Source of the DNA: Shewanella mesophila
Lineage (GTDB): Bacteria > Pseudomonadota > Gammaproteobacteria > Enterobacterales > Shewanellaceae
Assembly (NCBI RefSeq): GCF_019457515.1
Contig: NZ_CP080421.1
Span: 868,001-932,000, forward strand
Length of the DNA stretch: 64,000 nucleotides
Direction: 5' to 3'
The position numbers were made by a program, and so were the translations under genes. Below, piece by piece: positions 53,009 through 61,568 of this stretch. The notes beneath the pieces were generated by a model. That model saw only the letters and a program-made list of their open reading frames with translations. It searched no databases and was not told the DNA's origin. Each line of letters opens with the position of its first letter. Position 1 is the first letter of the stretch.

Positions 53009-54091
53009 TTAAACCTTAGCAACAGGCTCTTTTATCACCCCAACAAACTGTGCTTTTTCAATTTTTTGATCGATATAGTTAGCGTTAAGTTTTATTTTAA
53101 CTGGTCTCCCTGTTCTTAGTGCTTCAAATAGAACGTCCACCTCAGATTTTGCTCCCTCAATGTTAGTGGCTACTCGCAAAGGGAATTCTCCTGCGGGGCA
53201 GCTAACATTAAAAGTCATGAAGTCTTTATGACGCTTCATTCCCTGCATAATGCACTCTACCGTTAAAGGTTGACGGTCTCGAACTGGTCTAGGCTTTTTA
53301 GCTATTTCTTTAATTGCTTCTTTGTCTAGCACGGCACTCGCAATGGTAATTTGTTCTGCATCTTGTGCACTCCGAACAACAGCTCTATGCCCTGCGTTGA
53401 ACTGAGCAGAAGCTGTCTTTATACGTGTTAAGGTTTCTTCGCTAGCCTCTTCAGTGATTTTCTGTTGCAAAGCGGCAACAGTTACCTTTTGAATTTGTTG
53501 ATTTGCATCTTGCAGTGCTGCAATACTTTGCTTTTGTGTTTCTGCTGTTACCTTTTCCGACTCAACTTTTAATCTGGCCAGTTCAACATCCTTTTGAACT
53601 TTGACTTGCTCTGTTTGATTTGATTGATAGCTATCAAATGCAAAATAACCACCTGCGCCCAAAACTAACGTGATTAAAACAGCTGCTTTATCTCTACTAT
53701 TCATACCGCTCATAATGTTACCTAAAGATCCCAATGCCTTATTGGCCCAATCGTCAATTGTAGAGTTACTATCCGTAGATCCCTCTTTAATCTCAAAAAT
53801 AAGCTCTAGGTCTTGTTTTTCGGTTGCCGATAACTTGCGTAAGTCTGCTACCCCATATTTTATCAAAGCAAAGGCAAGGTAAACATCATTTTGGAACTGT
53901 ACAAAACCTTCCATTACAGATGTCGGTAAGCTGCTGTGGTAACGTTTACCTTTAATATTTAGCTCTATTTTTGGCCAATTTTTAAATTTAACATTAGCTG
54001 GGAAGTCCAGCTTTCCTTCAAGAACAGCCATCGAGAAGTCAATAAATTTTTGCTGGCTTGAAATCTCAAATAGCTCAGTAACACTTGTCAT
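53009..54091 (-). CDS. hypothetical coiled-coil membrane protein, 360 aa
   Basis: Not recognised. An N-terminal ~125-residue domain (FDFSMAVLEGKLDFPANV, VYLAFALIKYG) is followed by one hydrophobic helix (AAVLITLVLGAGGYFAF, about 139-155), then a long charged coiled coil (about 165-225) and a C-terminal domain with several beta strands (LTVECIMQGM, VKIKLNANYID). Its low-GC codon use resembles accessory genes. It may be a membrane-associated phage or conflict component, but there is no direct evidence for that. Confidence 0.65.
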   Translation of the reverse strand: MTSVTELFEISSQQKFIDFSMAVLEGKLDFPANVKFKNWPKIELNIKGKRYHSSLPTSVMEGFVQFQNDVYLAFALIKYGVADLRKLSATEKQDLELIFEIKEGSTDSNSTIDDWANKALGSLGNIMSGMNSRDKAAVLITLVLGAGGYFAFDSYQSNQTEQVKVQKDVELARLKVESEKVTAETQKQSIAALQDANQQIQKVTVAALQQKITEEASEETLTRIKTASAQFNAGHRAVVRSAQDAEQITIASAVLDKEAIKEIAKKPRPVRDRQPLTVECIMQGMKRHKDFMTFNVSCPAGEFPLRVATNIEGAKSEVDVLFEALRTGRPVKIKLNANYIDQKIEKAQFVGVIKEPVAKV

Positions 54092-54565
54092 ATATAGCTT
54101 TGCCTTTAGTTTTGTTATTGTTTTCTTGTTAATTAAATGGTTTGTACTGACTGACCAAGTTTAAATCTAGTAAAGCTCTGCCAACTATTAATTTGTCTGA
54201 AACGCTTTAAAGCGATCTAAGGGGGAGGGCTTTAGGGATTGAGTCGCTGTATGCTGGGCTTGTGTTGATAAGCGCTGGGCGGTGTGACTCGTGAGCTAAT
54301 GCTTCTTCCTTGATTCTTGTTGCTATACACAACTCGCATTCCGTTCGTTGTATCGACATTAACTTGTTTTTAACATCATTTCCAATGCTTACGTCAAACT
54401 TTTACTGAAATTTTCTCATTAAAAATGGCTTGTATCGCTTCTCTCTTTTCACTCCTCACTCGTTCTTGTGAGTTTGCCTGTTCTCTAAAATGTTAGCCTT
54501 TTAAAGGCTATCCCCGGTAATCCGCCCGAATTCAACTCCGAAGTGTCGACATCTATTTAAGAACA
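54092..54565. other. intergenic region with an inverted repeat copy
   Basis: No gene. 54529-54548 contains the inverse of the CACTTCGGAGTTGAATTCG motif from 41454. The stretch AGCCTTTTAAAGGCT (54486-54500) is a short palindrome. Otherwise featureless. Confidence 0.5.
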
Positions 54566-55126
54566 CTAACTTTCTCGGCTAGCGGTTATAAATGGGATCG
54601 CTTCTACTTCGGGTTGTGGACTTATTGTCTGGATTCGGGATTGAATGTCATTGCGAACTGTTTCGATGTGATAACTACGTTTAGCGTCGAATCGAAGGAG
54701 AGGAAGGTCAGCGGTTTGGCAGGCGTCTTCGACCAGTTGGTCGCGTTGTTGTGTTTTGGTCTGCTTGTGGCTCTTGTCATCGAGTTCTATGGCTGCGACT
54801 ACAGCTAGGGTTTGTTTGTCGCACAGTACGTAGTCGAAGTGTTTGCTGCTGATTTTATTAAAAGCAATTTGCCAATGTTTTCGGGTCATGCCCTTTTCTG
54901 GCGTAAGTACATCGGCGATGCGAACCTTGCCAAGTATTCGATACTGGTCACCTACGGCTTGGTCGAGTATGCCAAGGAAGGAGCGTTCTGCTGCGGTGAA
55001 TAACACTTTTTGTTTGCGGTAGTTGTAACTGTCGTCCCTCGAAGGCTTGATCAGTAGCGTAAGCAATCGGAGGAAAAAGATCGCGACTAATGCAATGATT
55101 AATGGGTATAGGGTACTTAGCGTCAT
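54566..55126 (-). CDS. DUF2726 domain protein with N-terminal TM helix
   Basis: 186 residues from the ATG at 55126, which has AAGGA upstream. One TM helix (about 6-24) then a DUF2726 domain: LFTAAERSFLGILDQAVGDQYRILGKVRIADVLTP, FDYVLCDKQTLAVVAAIELDD and LPLLRFDAKRSYHI. DUF2726 belongs to a restriction-endonuclease-like fold, with the D...ExD pattern visible as FDYVLCD / AIELDD. Whether it is active is unknown. Confidence 0.85.
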   Translation of the reverse strand: MTLSTLYPLIIALVAIFFLRLLTLLIKPSRDDSYNYRKQKVLFTAAERSFLGILDQAVGDQYRILGKVRIADVLTPEKGMTRKHWQIAFNKISSKHFDYVLCDKQTLAVVAAIELDDKSHKQTKTQQRDQLVEDACQTADLPLLRFDAKRSYHIETVRNDIQSRIQTISPQPEVEAIPFITASRES

Positions 55127-55225
55127 AAAACTTCCTTGTGTTTTAAGTCCGTGGCTTGGCAACTAAAGTGAGCCAGCGTAAACGACTGATCGGTTTACTC
55201 TGTCTTACTGCATAATGTTGTTTAG

Positions 55226-55660
55226 TTAATCTACCTGCATCCAATCTACCTCAACGCCAGCTTGCTCAAACATCTCTTGGCTAACTTTAATCTTATCGCC
55301 CCAGCGTGACAGGAAGTCTTCGCTGGGTTGTGGGCTGTGTACGGCGCGCAGTCCTGTTTGGATGATTTTGGCGGCGCAGTTAGGGCAGGGGAAGTGGGTC
55401 ACCCAGATCTCGCAGCTGCTGAGGTCGCGCTTGGCGTGGAGAATGGCGTTCTCTTCGGCGTGCAGAGTTTTAAGCAGTTTCATCTCGCGGTTGTCGGTTT
55501 CGGCGCTATCAGATATGCCGTGGGGGTAGCCGTTAAAACCTAATGAGACGATGCGATTGTTTTCGGTGATCACTGCGCCCACTTGGGTGGAGGGATCTTT
55601 ACTCCAAGATGCTACGAGCTCGGCCATCTGTAAAAAACGTATTGCCCATTTTGTCATCAT
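55226..55660 (-). CDS. deoxycytidylate deaminase-like protein
   Basis: 144 residues. Zinc motif HAEEN (TLHAEENAILHAK) and PCPNCAAKIIQTG are the deaminase signatures; NGYPHG and the C-terminal FEQAGVEVDWMQVD fit ComEB/dCMP deaminases that make dUMP. Separate from the DUF2726 gene by about 60 bp. Confidence 0.92.
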   Translation of the reverse strand: MMTKWAIRFLQMAELVASWSKDPSTQVGAVITENNRIVSLGFNGYPHGISDSAETDNREMKLLKTLHAEENAILHAKRDLSSCEIWVTHFPCPNCAAKIIQTGLRAVHSPQPSEDFLSRWGDKIKVSQEMFEQAGVEVDWMQVD

Positions 55661-55958
55661 TCCGTTGGCGCTCCTATGCTATTTGATGCAATTCATCTAG
55701 GCGCTATTTTCTATGGAGAACAATGATAAAGCAACCTTCAATTAGCGCCGTGATGGCGTGTCTCGCTTCCCCCATCTCTTGCTTCATGTTTGTGTCTTTT
55801 TTACGCGGCTTTATTTTAGTTTTGTGAACTACACACCTATATTTCAGCGAACACTTGTACGCATAATGTATGGCTCAGTATTTGGTCAAAGTTATGGTTA
55901 ACGTATTTGAGCCGCTTTTTGATTATCGTTTTACTTGTATATGACACAGGAGTTAGCA

Positions 55959-56330
55959 ATGCCCACCAATTACGGCCCATTTTCGCAATATATCGACGTG
56001 CAATGTTCGCAGTGCAGGCAGAAGATAGGGCTTAATGTTGCCATCTGCCCGCAATGTCATGCTGGCCAAGGCTTAGAAGCACTTGCAGGTATCGACCCGA
56101 ACGTAAAAATTAAAAACCAAACCCTCACCATTTGGTTTGGTCTGCTATTTGGTGTGTTCGGCTTACACCAGTTCTATTTAGGGCATTACGTAAGAGGCAG
56201 TTTGTACTTAGTATTTTGTTGGACCTTAGTGCCTATGATTGTTGGCTGGGTTGATGCGATGAGAACTCTGACCATGAGTTCGTTTAAGTTTAACCAGCGT
56301 TATTGCCGCCGTTTGGCCCATTATCACTAA
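55959..56330 (+). CDS. TM2-domain protein with N-terminal zinc ribbon
   Basis: 123 residues from the ATG at 55959, six bases after CAGGAG; the TTG at 55935 is rejected. The N-terminus has a CxxC...CPQC zinc ribbon (VQCSQCRQKIGLNVAICPQCHAG) and the rest is a TM2 hairpin (WFGLLFGVFGLHQFYLGHYVRG). Function unknown. It overlaps the 3' end of the following minus-strand gene by 4 bp. Confidence 0.88.
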   Translation: MPTNYGPFSQYIDVQCSQCRQKIGLNVAICPQCHAGQGLEALAGIDPNVKIKNQTLTIWFGLLFGVFGLHQFYLGHYVRGSLYLVFCWTLVPMIVGWVDAMRTLTMSSFKFNQRYCRRLAHYH

Positions 56331-57352
56331 TCGCTAGCAGGTTCTGGTGTGGCAATCTTGACACAGGAGTCATAGTTATCAGGAGTGCAAAACCTGATTG
56401 GAGTGTAGATTATTTCGTCATAATCTTGCTTGGTGACAATTTTATGCAGGGTCAAAATGGCTTGTCTTCCCATTTCATAAGGGTTTTGACCAATATTGAT
56501 ATGTGCAAGACGATCTTGCAGCATGGATAATTGTGAAGGAGAGGCGTCTGAGATAATAATCACCACTTCATTGTTATCAATTTTACTTTGGTAGGGGACA
56601 ATCATTTCGCGGTAGAGTGCTTCATTATTTTGTGCCCAACCACCGACGGCAATAAAGGAGTCTGCTTTTACTGGCTTACCTTTCATCACCGACTCCATCT
56701 GTTTCACCGCTTGGCCCAGTTGGTCGAAATTTAAAAAAGGCTCTCTCACTTCAGTCCAACCTCGATCGTTGTTGAGCAACTCTCCTGGAGGCGCTGGGTA
56801 TACTTTTCCCGATAACGCGGACCGCACGCCCATGAGTCTTAAATTCAAATTAGGAGAATCGGGTCGTCCTGTCTGCATGATGAGGGTTCCCCCATTGGGG
56901 CGGAGTTTTTTGAGTTGTTCACCTAATGCCTTACCAAGTTCAAAGTTGTCGGTACCTATATAGGCTAGTCGTAAATCTTCAGGTTTTTCTTTAATGGAAT
57001 CATCGAAATCAGAGTCATAGGTAATCACTGGGATCCCAGCTTCTTTGGCTCTTCTTATGCTGTTTTCTGCAAGAAATTTGGATTGGGTAATGGCGACAGC
57101 GATCCCGTCTATCCCTTCATCGATCAGTTGGTTTATCAATTGATTTTGTACTCTTACATTGGCAACGTCAGGGCCACGATAGATACACTCTACACCGTCT
57201 ATTTGCGCGGCTGTGTTTTTACAACCAATTTCGCTTTGATCAAAAAAAACACTGTAATATTTGGGAACAACGGCAAATCTAAGTTCTTTTCCGCTAACAG
57301 GTAATATTGGCAATAGACTAAATACGATTAAGGTTATGAGTAATCTCGCCAC
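56327..57352 (-). CDS. periplasmic sugar-binding-like protein (type 1 PBP)
   Basis: 341 residues. Signal peptide (LLITLIVFSLLPILPVSG) then a ribose/LuxP/TorT-type fold: LRFAVVPKYYSVFFDQSEIGC, LIDEGIDGIAVAIT, GIPVITYDSDFD, YIGTDNFELGKALGEQLKKL and INIGQNPYEMGRQA. No ABC partners are adjacent, so it may be an orphan sensor subunit. Substrate unknown. Confidence 0.87.
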   Translation of the reverse strand: MARLLITLIVFSLLPILPVSGKELRFAVVPKYYSVFFDQSEIGCKNTAAQIDGVECIYRGPDVANVRVQNQLINQLIDEGIDGIAVAITQSKFLAENSIRRAKEAGIPVITYDSDFDDSIKEKPEDLRLAYIGTDNFELGKALGEQLKKLRPNGGTLIMQTGRPDSPNLNLRLMGVRSALSGKVYPAPPGELLNNDRGWTEVREPFLNFDQLGQAVKQMESVMKGKPVKADSFIAVGGWAQNNEALYREMIVPYQSKIDNNEVVIIISDASPSQLSMLQDRLAHINIGQNPYEMGRQAILTLHKIVTKQDYDEIIYTPIRFCTPDNYDSCVKIATPEPASD

Positions 57353-57562
57353 ACTTCCTCCAAGAAATTATGAGCCTATTATTAAAGCTTTTAATTTTAC
57401 ATTTTCACAACTAAATGTAGCAAAGACATTGCTTTAAAGATATGGACTCAAATAGGTATTGATAACTTATTTGTAACTTATTGGTAACCGGAATAATTGC
57501 TCGATATCTTGAGGTATGCTTATACTAAGGCGTTCTGTTTTCCATGGAGTTAGGAGGCTATT

Positions 57563-58804
57563 TTGATTCAGTTATCTCGTGCAGGTATAGGGTTGTCGGG
57601 TTCGCATATTATGCGGCTGTTAGGTTATGGGATGCTTACAGGCATAACTATGGGCTTTGTCATGGCATGCAATTCAGATGCAGACACGGCTGCGCTTAAT
57701 CCTATCGATAAGGCTCAAATGCAAGCTACAGTAGAGCAGCTGGCAAACGAGATGCTGGTTCCCGGCGCCGTTGTCATTTTGCGGACCCCGAGTGGTGAGT
57801 TTACTAGTACTTATGGCGTCTCAAGTTACGCTGGTTCTGAGCCAACTAGCCTGACACAGCATATACGTGTGGGTTCAAACACTAAGACTTGGGTTGGCAC
57901 AGTGATTTTACAGCTGGTGCAAGAGAAAGCGCTTAAACTTGATGATCCTGTGTCTCTGTATTTGTCTGGTGTGCCAAATGGAGAGCAAATTACTATCGCT
58001 CATTTGCTGACAATGCGCAGTGGTTTGCACAACTACACTACAACCTTAGAGCTGAACCAGACACTCGACGAGCAGCCGACTAAAGCCTGGACTCAAGACG
58101 AGTTATTGGCGTTGAGTTACCAATATCCACTGGACTTCCTACCTGGCACTGAATTTGGCTATTCAAATACCAACACTGTGCTTCTTGGGCTTGTTGCCGA
58201 GCAACTCGATGGCAAACCTTTAGCCGTTATCATGCAAGATAGGCTGTTTGTTCCCCTTGGGCTGCAACACACCCTACTGCCTGATATTCACTCGAACGCA
58301 ATTCCCTCGCCCTTTTCTCGGGGGTATATGTACGGCAATAATGTGCTGACAATGGATCCGCCGTATATGTTACCGGAGGAGATGCAGACCGAGGCCCGAG
58401 CTGGTGTTCTCGCGCCTATCGAGCAAACCCATGCTAATCCATCTTGGGGCTGGGCGGCTGGTGCGGGTATTTCTACCGCCAACGACCTTGTTATTTGGGT
58501 GCAAGCCTTGGTGAATGGCGATCTGCTGGATGCCGATTTACAGCAGCAACGATTAAACAGTGTGGTGGCGATAGACTCGAGTAACCCTAATAGCGCTTCC
58601 TATGGCTTAGGTATCGCTAAGTTCGGTCAACTTTACGGTCATACAGGTGAGCTTCCTGGGTATAACACCTTTATGGGTCATGATCCTGATAATGAGGTGA
58701 CCTTAGTCGTGTGGACTAACCTCGCGCCCACCATCGACGGACGCGATCCTGCCACGGCCATAGCTGCTAGCTTGATTAATATGCTTTATAAGCCATCGAA
58801 CTAA
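57563..58804 (+). CDS. beta-lactamase-fold serine hydrolase (class C/DD-peptidase-like), probable lipoprotein
   Basis: 413 residues from a TTG with AGGAGG five bases upstream. A long hydrophobic N-terminus has a lipobox-like FVMAC (Cys36), so it is probably lipidated. Catalytic SXXK is GSNTKTW (Ser105, Lys108), the second motif YSN is in FGYSNTNTV (about residue 199), and the third block HTGELPGY gives HTG. This fits DD-carboxypeptidase/esterase or AmpC-like hydrolases; no strong AmpC signature. Substrate unknown. Confidence 0.87.
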   Translation: MIQLSRAGIGLSGSHIMRLLGYGMLTGITMGFVMACNSDADTAALNPIDKAQMQATVEQLANEMLVPGAVVILRTPSGEFTSTYGVSSYAGSEPTSLTQHIRVGSNTKTWVGTVILQLVQEKALKLDDPVSLYLSGVPNGEQITIAHLLTMRSGLHNYTTTLELNQTLDEQPTKAWTQDELLALSYQYPLDFLPGTEFGYSNTNTVLLGLVAEQLDGKPLAVIMQDRLFVPLGLQHTLLPDIHSNAIPSPFSRGYMYGNNVLTMDPPYMLPEEMQTEARAGVLAPIEQTHANPSWGWAAGAGISTANDLVIWVQALVNGDLLDADLQQQRLNSVVAIDSSNPNSASYGLGIAKFGQLYGHTGELPGYNTFMGHDPDNEVTLVVWTNLAPTIDGRDPATAIAASLINMLYKPSN

Positions 58805-59099
58805 TGGGTGAGCCAGAACGCTGGCTCATTAGCTAATTTGCTGATAAATTAGTCGCTGCTTAGCCAGCATGTTCGTTGGCGATGACCTTTTATGACTCTT
58901 ATTACTATGATGAGGAGAATTTGATGATTGTTGCTTCCCTTTACTGGGCAACATACGCACGATAATCCACTTTGACGTATTGTCGCTAGACAATGCTGTG
59001 TGGTGCATATTGCCCGGTAGTTGATTGTATTTATACCGGGAACTTAGCTAAATAAGTATCCCCGAATTTTATATTCAGGCGCTTTGCGCTGGGGTTATT
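58805..59099. other. intergenic region
   Basis: 295 bp without a gene. An ACCGG-type repeat (ACCGGGAAC near 59036) and AT-rich promoter-like DNA precede the GTPase gene. Nothing further recognised. Confidence 0.45.
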
Positions 59100-60266
59100 A
59101 TGACAAAATTCAATCGTTTCGCGGTCATTCGCGCAACTCAAACATCGACAAGCTCAAATTCGAGCATAGATCCAAAGCCAAACACTCATTTAGATACTCC
59201 TTTAAACACAGTAGCGGCTGACGCTGCTGTATCTGGGTTATCTCTTAGTCAGCTTGGTTGGAATCGTTACTTTCAAACACAGTTGGCTAACATCGACATT
59301 GATAATGTCACCCTAGCCCGGGTGGTGTCGCATCATCGCCAACACTACGAACTGCTCTCACCCAATGGCTCGCATAAGTTGGCGACTCATGGACAGCTCC
59401 CTGCTATGACCGTGGGCGATTGGGTTGTACTCGATGATAAACTGCACTTTGTTCATCTACTTGAACGCCAATCTTTATTTAGTCGAAAAGCTCCCGGTAA
59501 TAAGCTTGACCAGCAGTTGATTGCCGCTAATTTGGATTGGGTTTTCATTGTATCGTCAGCCAATCAAGACTTTAACTTAAGCCGAATTGAGCGTTATTTG
59601 GCTTTGGTTAATGAAGCCGGGGTTACACCCGTTGTGGTATTAACTAAACAAGATCTATGCGATGACATTGACGTATATATTACTCAGCTGAGGCAACTTG
59701 ATGGGCGATTGTTAATTGAGTCGGTTAATGGCCTCGATGGAGAAAGTGTTGAGATACTTAATCGGTATGCAGCAAACGGCAAAACGGTGGCATTAATCGG
59801 CTCATCTGGGGTAGGTAAATCTACCTTGGTCAATAGCTTATTAGCGCAGCAGCAACAGTTAACATCGAGTATCCGAGAAGATGATGCTAAAGGTCGCCAC
59901 ACGACAACGGGGCGTTCACTGCATTTTACTCGTGCTGGCGGCTTGCTTATCGATACGCCGGGTATGCGAGAGTTGCAATTGGCCGATTGCGAAGAGGGAG
60001 TTAAACATACCTTTAACGACATTGTTGAATTAGCGCATCAGTGTCGCTTTGTCGATTGCCAGCATTTGCAAGAACCTGGTTGTGCTGTTAAGCAAGCGAT
60101 TGAGAGGGGAGAGCTCAATTTGCGACGTTTGCAAAGTTATCAAAAGCTACTTAGAGAGCAAGCGCTTAATGGTGCAAGCATTGCACAGAAACGCGCTCAA
60201 GGAAAAAGTTTTACTAAGCTGATTCGACGGGTTCAAGGTGACGCTCGGTTTAATAAGCGCTGCTAA
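59100..60266 (+). CDS. RsgA/YjeQ-like ribosome-associated GTPase (paralogue form)
   Basis: 388 residues. Circularly permuted GTPase: G4 VVLTKQDLCD precedes G1 GSSGVGKSTLVNSLL and G3 DTPGMREL, then a zinc domain CRFVDCQHLQEPGCAVK. The N-terminal OB region (LSQLGWNRYFQTQLANI..ARVVSHHRQHYEL) differs from classical RsgA and matches a second RsgA-type family; hence no symbol is assigned. It probably binds the 30S subunit and hydrolyses GTP in subunit maturation or stress. Confidence 0.88.
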   Translation: MTKFNRFAVIRATQTSTSSNSSIDPKPNTHLDTPLNTVAADAAVSGLSLSQLGWNRYFQTQLANIDIDNVTLARVVSHHRQHYELLSPNGSHKLATHGQLPAMTVGDWVVLDDKLHFVHLLERQSLFSRKAPGNKLDQQLIAANLDWVFIVSSANQDFNLSRIERYLALVNEAGVTPVVVLTKQDLCDDIDVYITQLRQLDGRLLIESVNGLDGESVEILNRYAANGKTVALIGSSGVGKSTLVNSLLAQQQQLTSSIREDDAKGRHTTTGRSLHFTRAGGLLIDTPGMRELQLADCEEGVKHTFNDIVELAHQCRFVDCQHLQEPGCAVKQAIERGELNLRRLQSYQKLLREQALNGASIAQKRAQGKSFTKLIRRVQGDARFNKRC

Positions 60267-60334
60267 TACTTTGTCACTGTGCAGATATTAACGACATAGT
60301 GATAAGTAAATCGTGATAAATAGTTAAAAAATGA

Positions 60335-60365
60335 AAAAGCCAGCGGTTAATCACTGCTGGCTTTT
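60335..60365. terminator. bidirectional terminator between GTPase and DUF3297 genes
   Basis: AAAAGCCAGC / GCTGGCTTTT stem around a 11-nt loop; A- and T-rich flanks fit both convergent genes. Confidence 0.85.
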
Positions 60366-60384
60366 GCGTTGGCGCTTAATCGTA

Positions 60385-60630
60385 TTAACGATAGAAAGCT
60401 TCAACTGTACCTTTTCGGGTCATTAACAGTGGCTGTCCACGACGGTCTAACGATTTTGTTGGGATTTTTACCCAACCTTCGCTGATGCAATACTCTTCTA
60501 CATCAAAACGCTCTTTGCCATTAAGGCGAATGCCGATGTCATGTTCAAAAATGGCAGCTACGTGATGTGGGCTACGTGGATTAACGGAAAGGCGATCCGG
60601 TAAGGCTGGTTGCGATGTAGTGTCGTTCAT
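60385..60630 (-). CDS. DUF3297 family protein
   Basis: 81 residues. PDRLSVNPRSPHHVAAIFEHDIGIRLNG and GWVKIPTKSLDRRGQPL are the DUF3297 patterns I recall. Small, cytoplasmic, unknown function. Confidence 0.85.
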   Translation of the reverse strand: MNDTTSQPALPDRLSVNPRSPHHVAAIFEHDIGIRLNGKERFDVEEYCISEGWVKIPTKSLDRRGQPLLMTRKGTVEAFYR

Positions 60631-60770
60631 AATCGTTGTCTGTTAATGAATAAAACGTGCGCTATTGTAGGCAAAACTGCGCTTAGGCTCAAGAAATTAA
60701 GATGGCTCGCGGATCTTAATTTGAGTTAATCGATGGGGATATTATGGGTGGGTCTTTTGGCTATTCCTTC

Positions 60771-61433
60771 TCAAGCGCCGAATCGCAGATCGGCACGATT
60801 TTGTAGCCACAATTCATGCTTTGTCATTACTTTGCTGAACATCTTGCTTTGCAGGTAGTTGTTGAGCCACTGGCGAACATGGGGATAAGGAGCTTGCAGA
60901 TACCATTGGCGCTCGACGCGGGCAAACTGGCGGATAAAAGGCAGCAAGGCGATATCGGCAAGGCTCTCTCTGTCGGCCATCAGGTATTGATGTTGGCTTA
61001 ACCGTTGCTCCAGTTGAGCGATATAGACTTCGCAGGCTTCACGGCATTCGATGATATTGGTTTCGCTGTAGCGTTTAGCGCATTTGTAATTTTCTAAGCA
61101 GCCTTTGAACTCGCTATCAAACAGATAGATTAGGGTTTGCATCTTATCGAGCATCTCTTCATCGCCCATGAACAGCAGATCGTCTGGATCGCCCATGCTA
61201 AGTGCCCACAACATCACTTCATAACTTTCCTCTATTACTGTGCCATTTGGGGTGACTAGCACCGGGACGGTACCTTTGGGCGATACGGTCAACATTTCAG
61301 CGGGTTTATCGCTTAATACTATGTCCCGTAGCAATACTGGCTGCTGAGATTTATAAATTGCGATTCGAGCGCGCATGGCAAAGGGACAATTTCTTAGGGA
61401 ATAGATGATTGGTAACTCATTCTTTTTATTCAT
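60771..61433 (-). CDS. glutathione S-transferase-fold protein
   Basis: 220 residues. The N-terminal thioredoxin-like half has the CPFAMRARIAI motif (Cys14 region) and GTVPVLVTPNG with EESYEVMLWAL; the C-terminal helical half contains MADRESLADIALLPFIRQF. Possibly a GstB/GrxB-like glutathione-linked reductase. Confidence 0.9.
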   Translation of the reverse strand: MNKKNELPIIYSLRNCPFAMRARIAIYKSQQPVLLRDIVLSDKPAEMLTVSPKGTVPVLVTPNGTVIEESYEVMLWALSMGDPDDLLFMGDEEMLDKMQTLIYLFDSEFKGCLENYKCAKRYSETNIIECREACEVYIAQLEQRLSQHQYLMADRESLADIALLPFIRQFARVERQWYLQAPYPHVRQWLNNYLQSKMFSKVMTKHELWLQNRADLRFGA

Positions 61434-61568
61434 TTTTAAAAACTATTCCTTGGTGAGTTACTTAACTGTTTACTAATGCTCAATCTTATACTGAGTGATA
61501 TTAACCATATTAATCGGCAAAATATACGGGTACCATTCTCCCTTTTCCGTTAACAGAGACCCGTTAAA

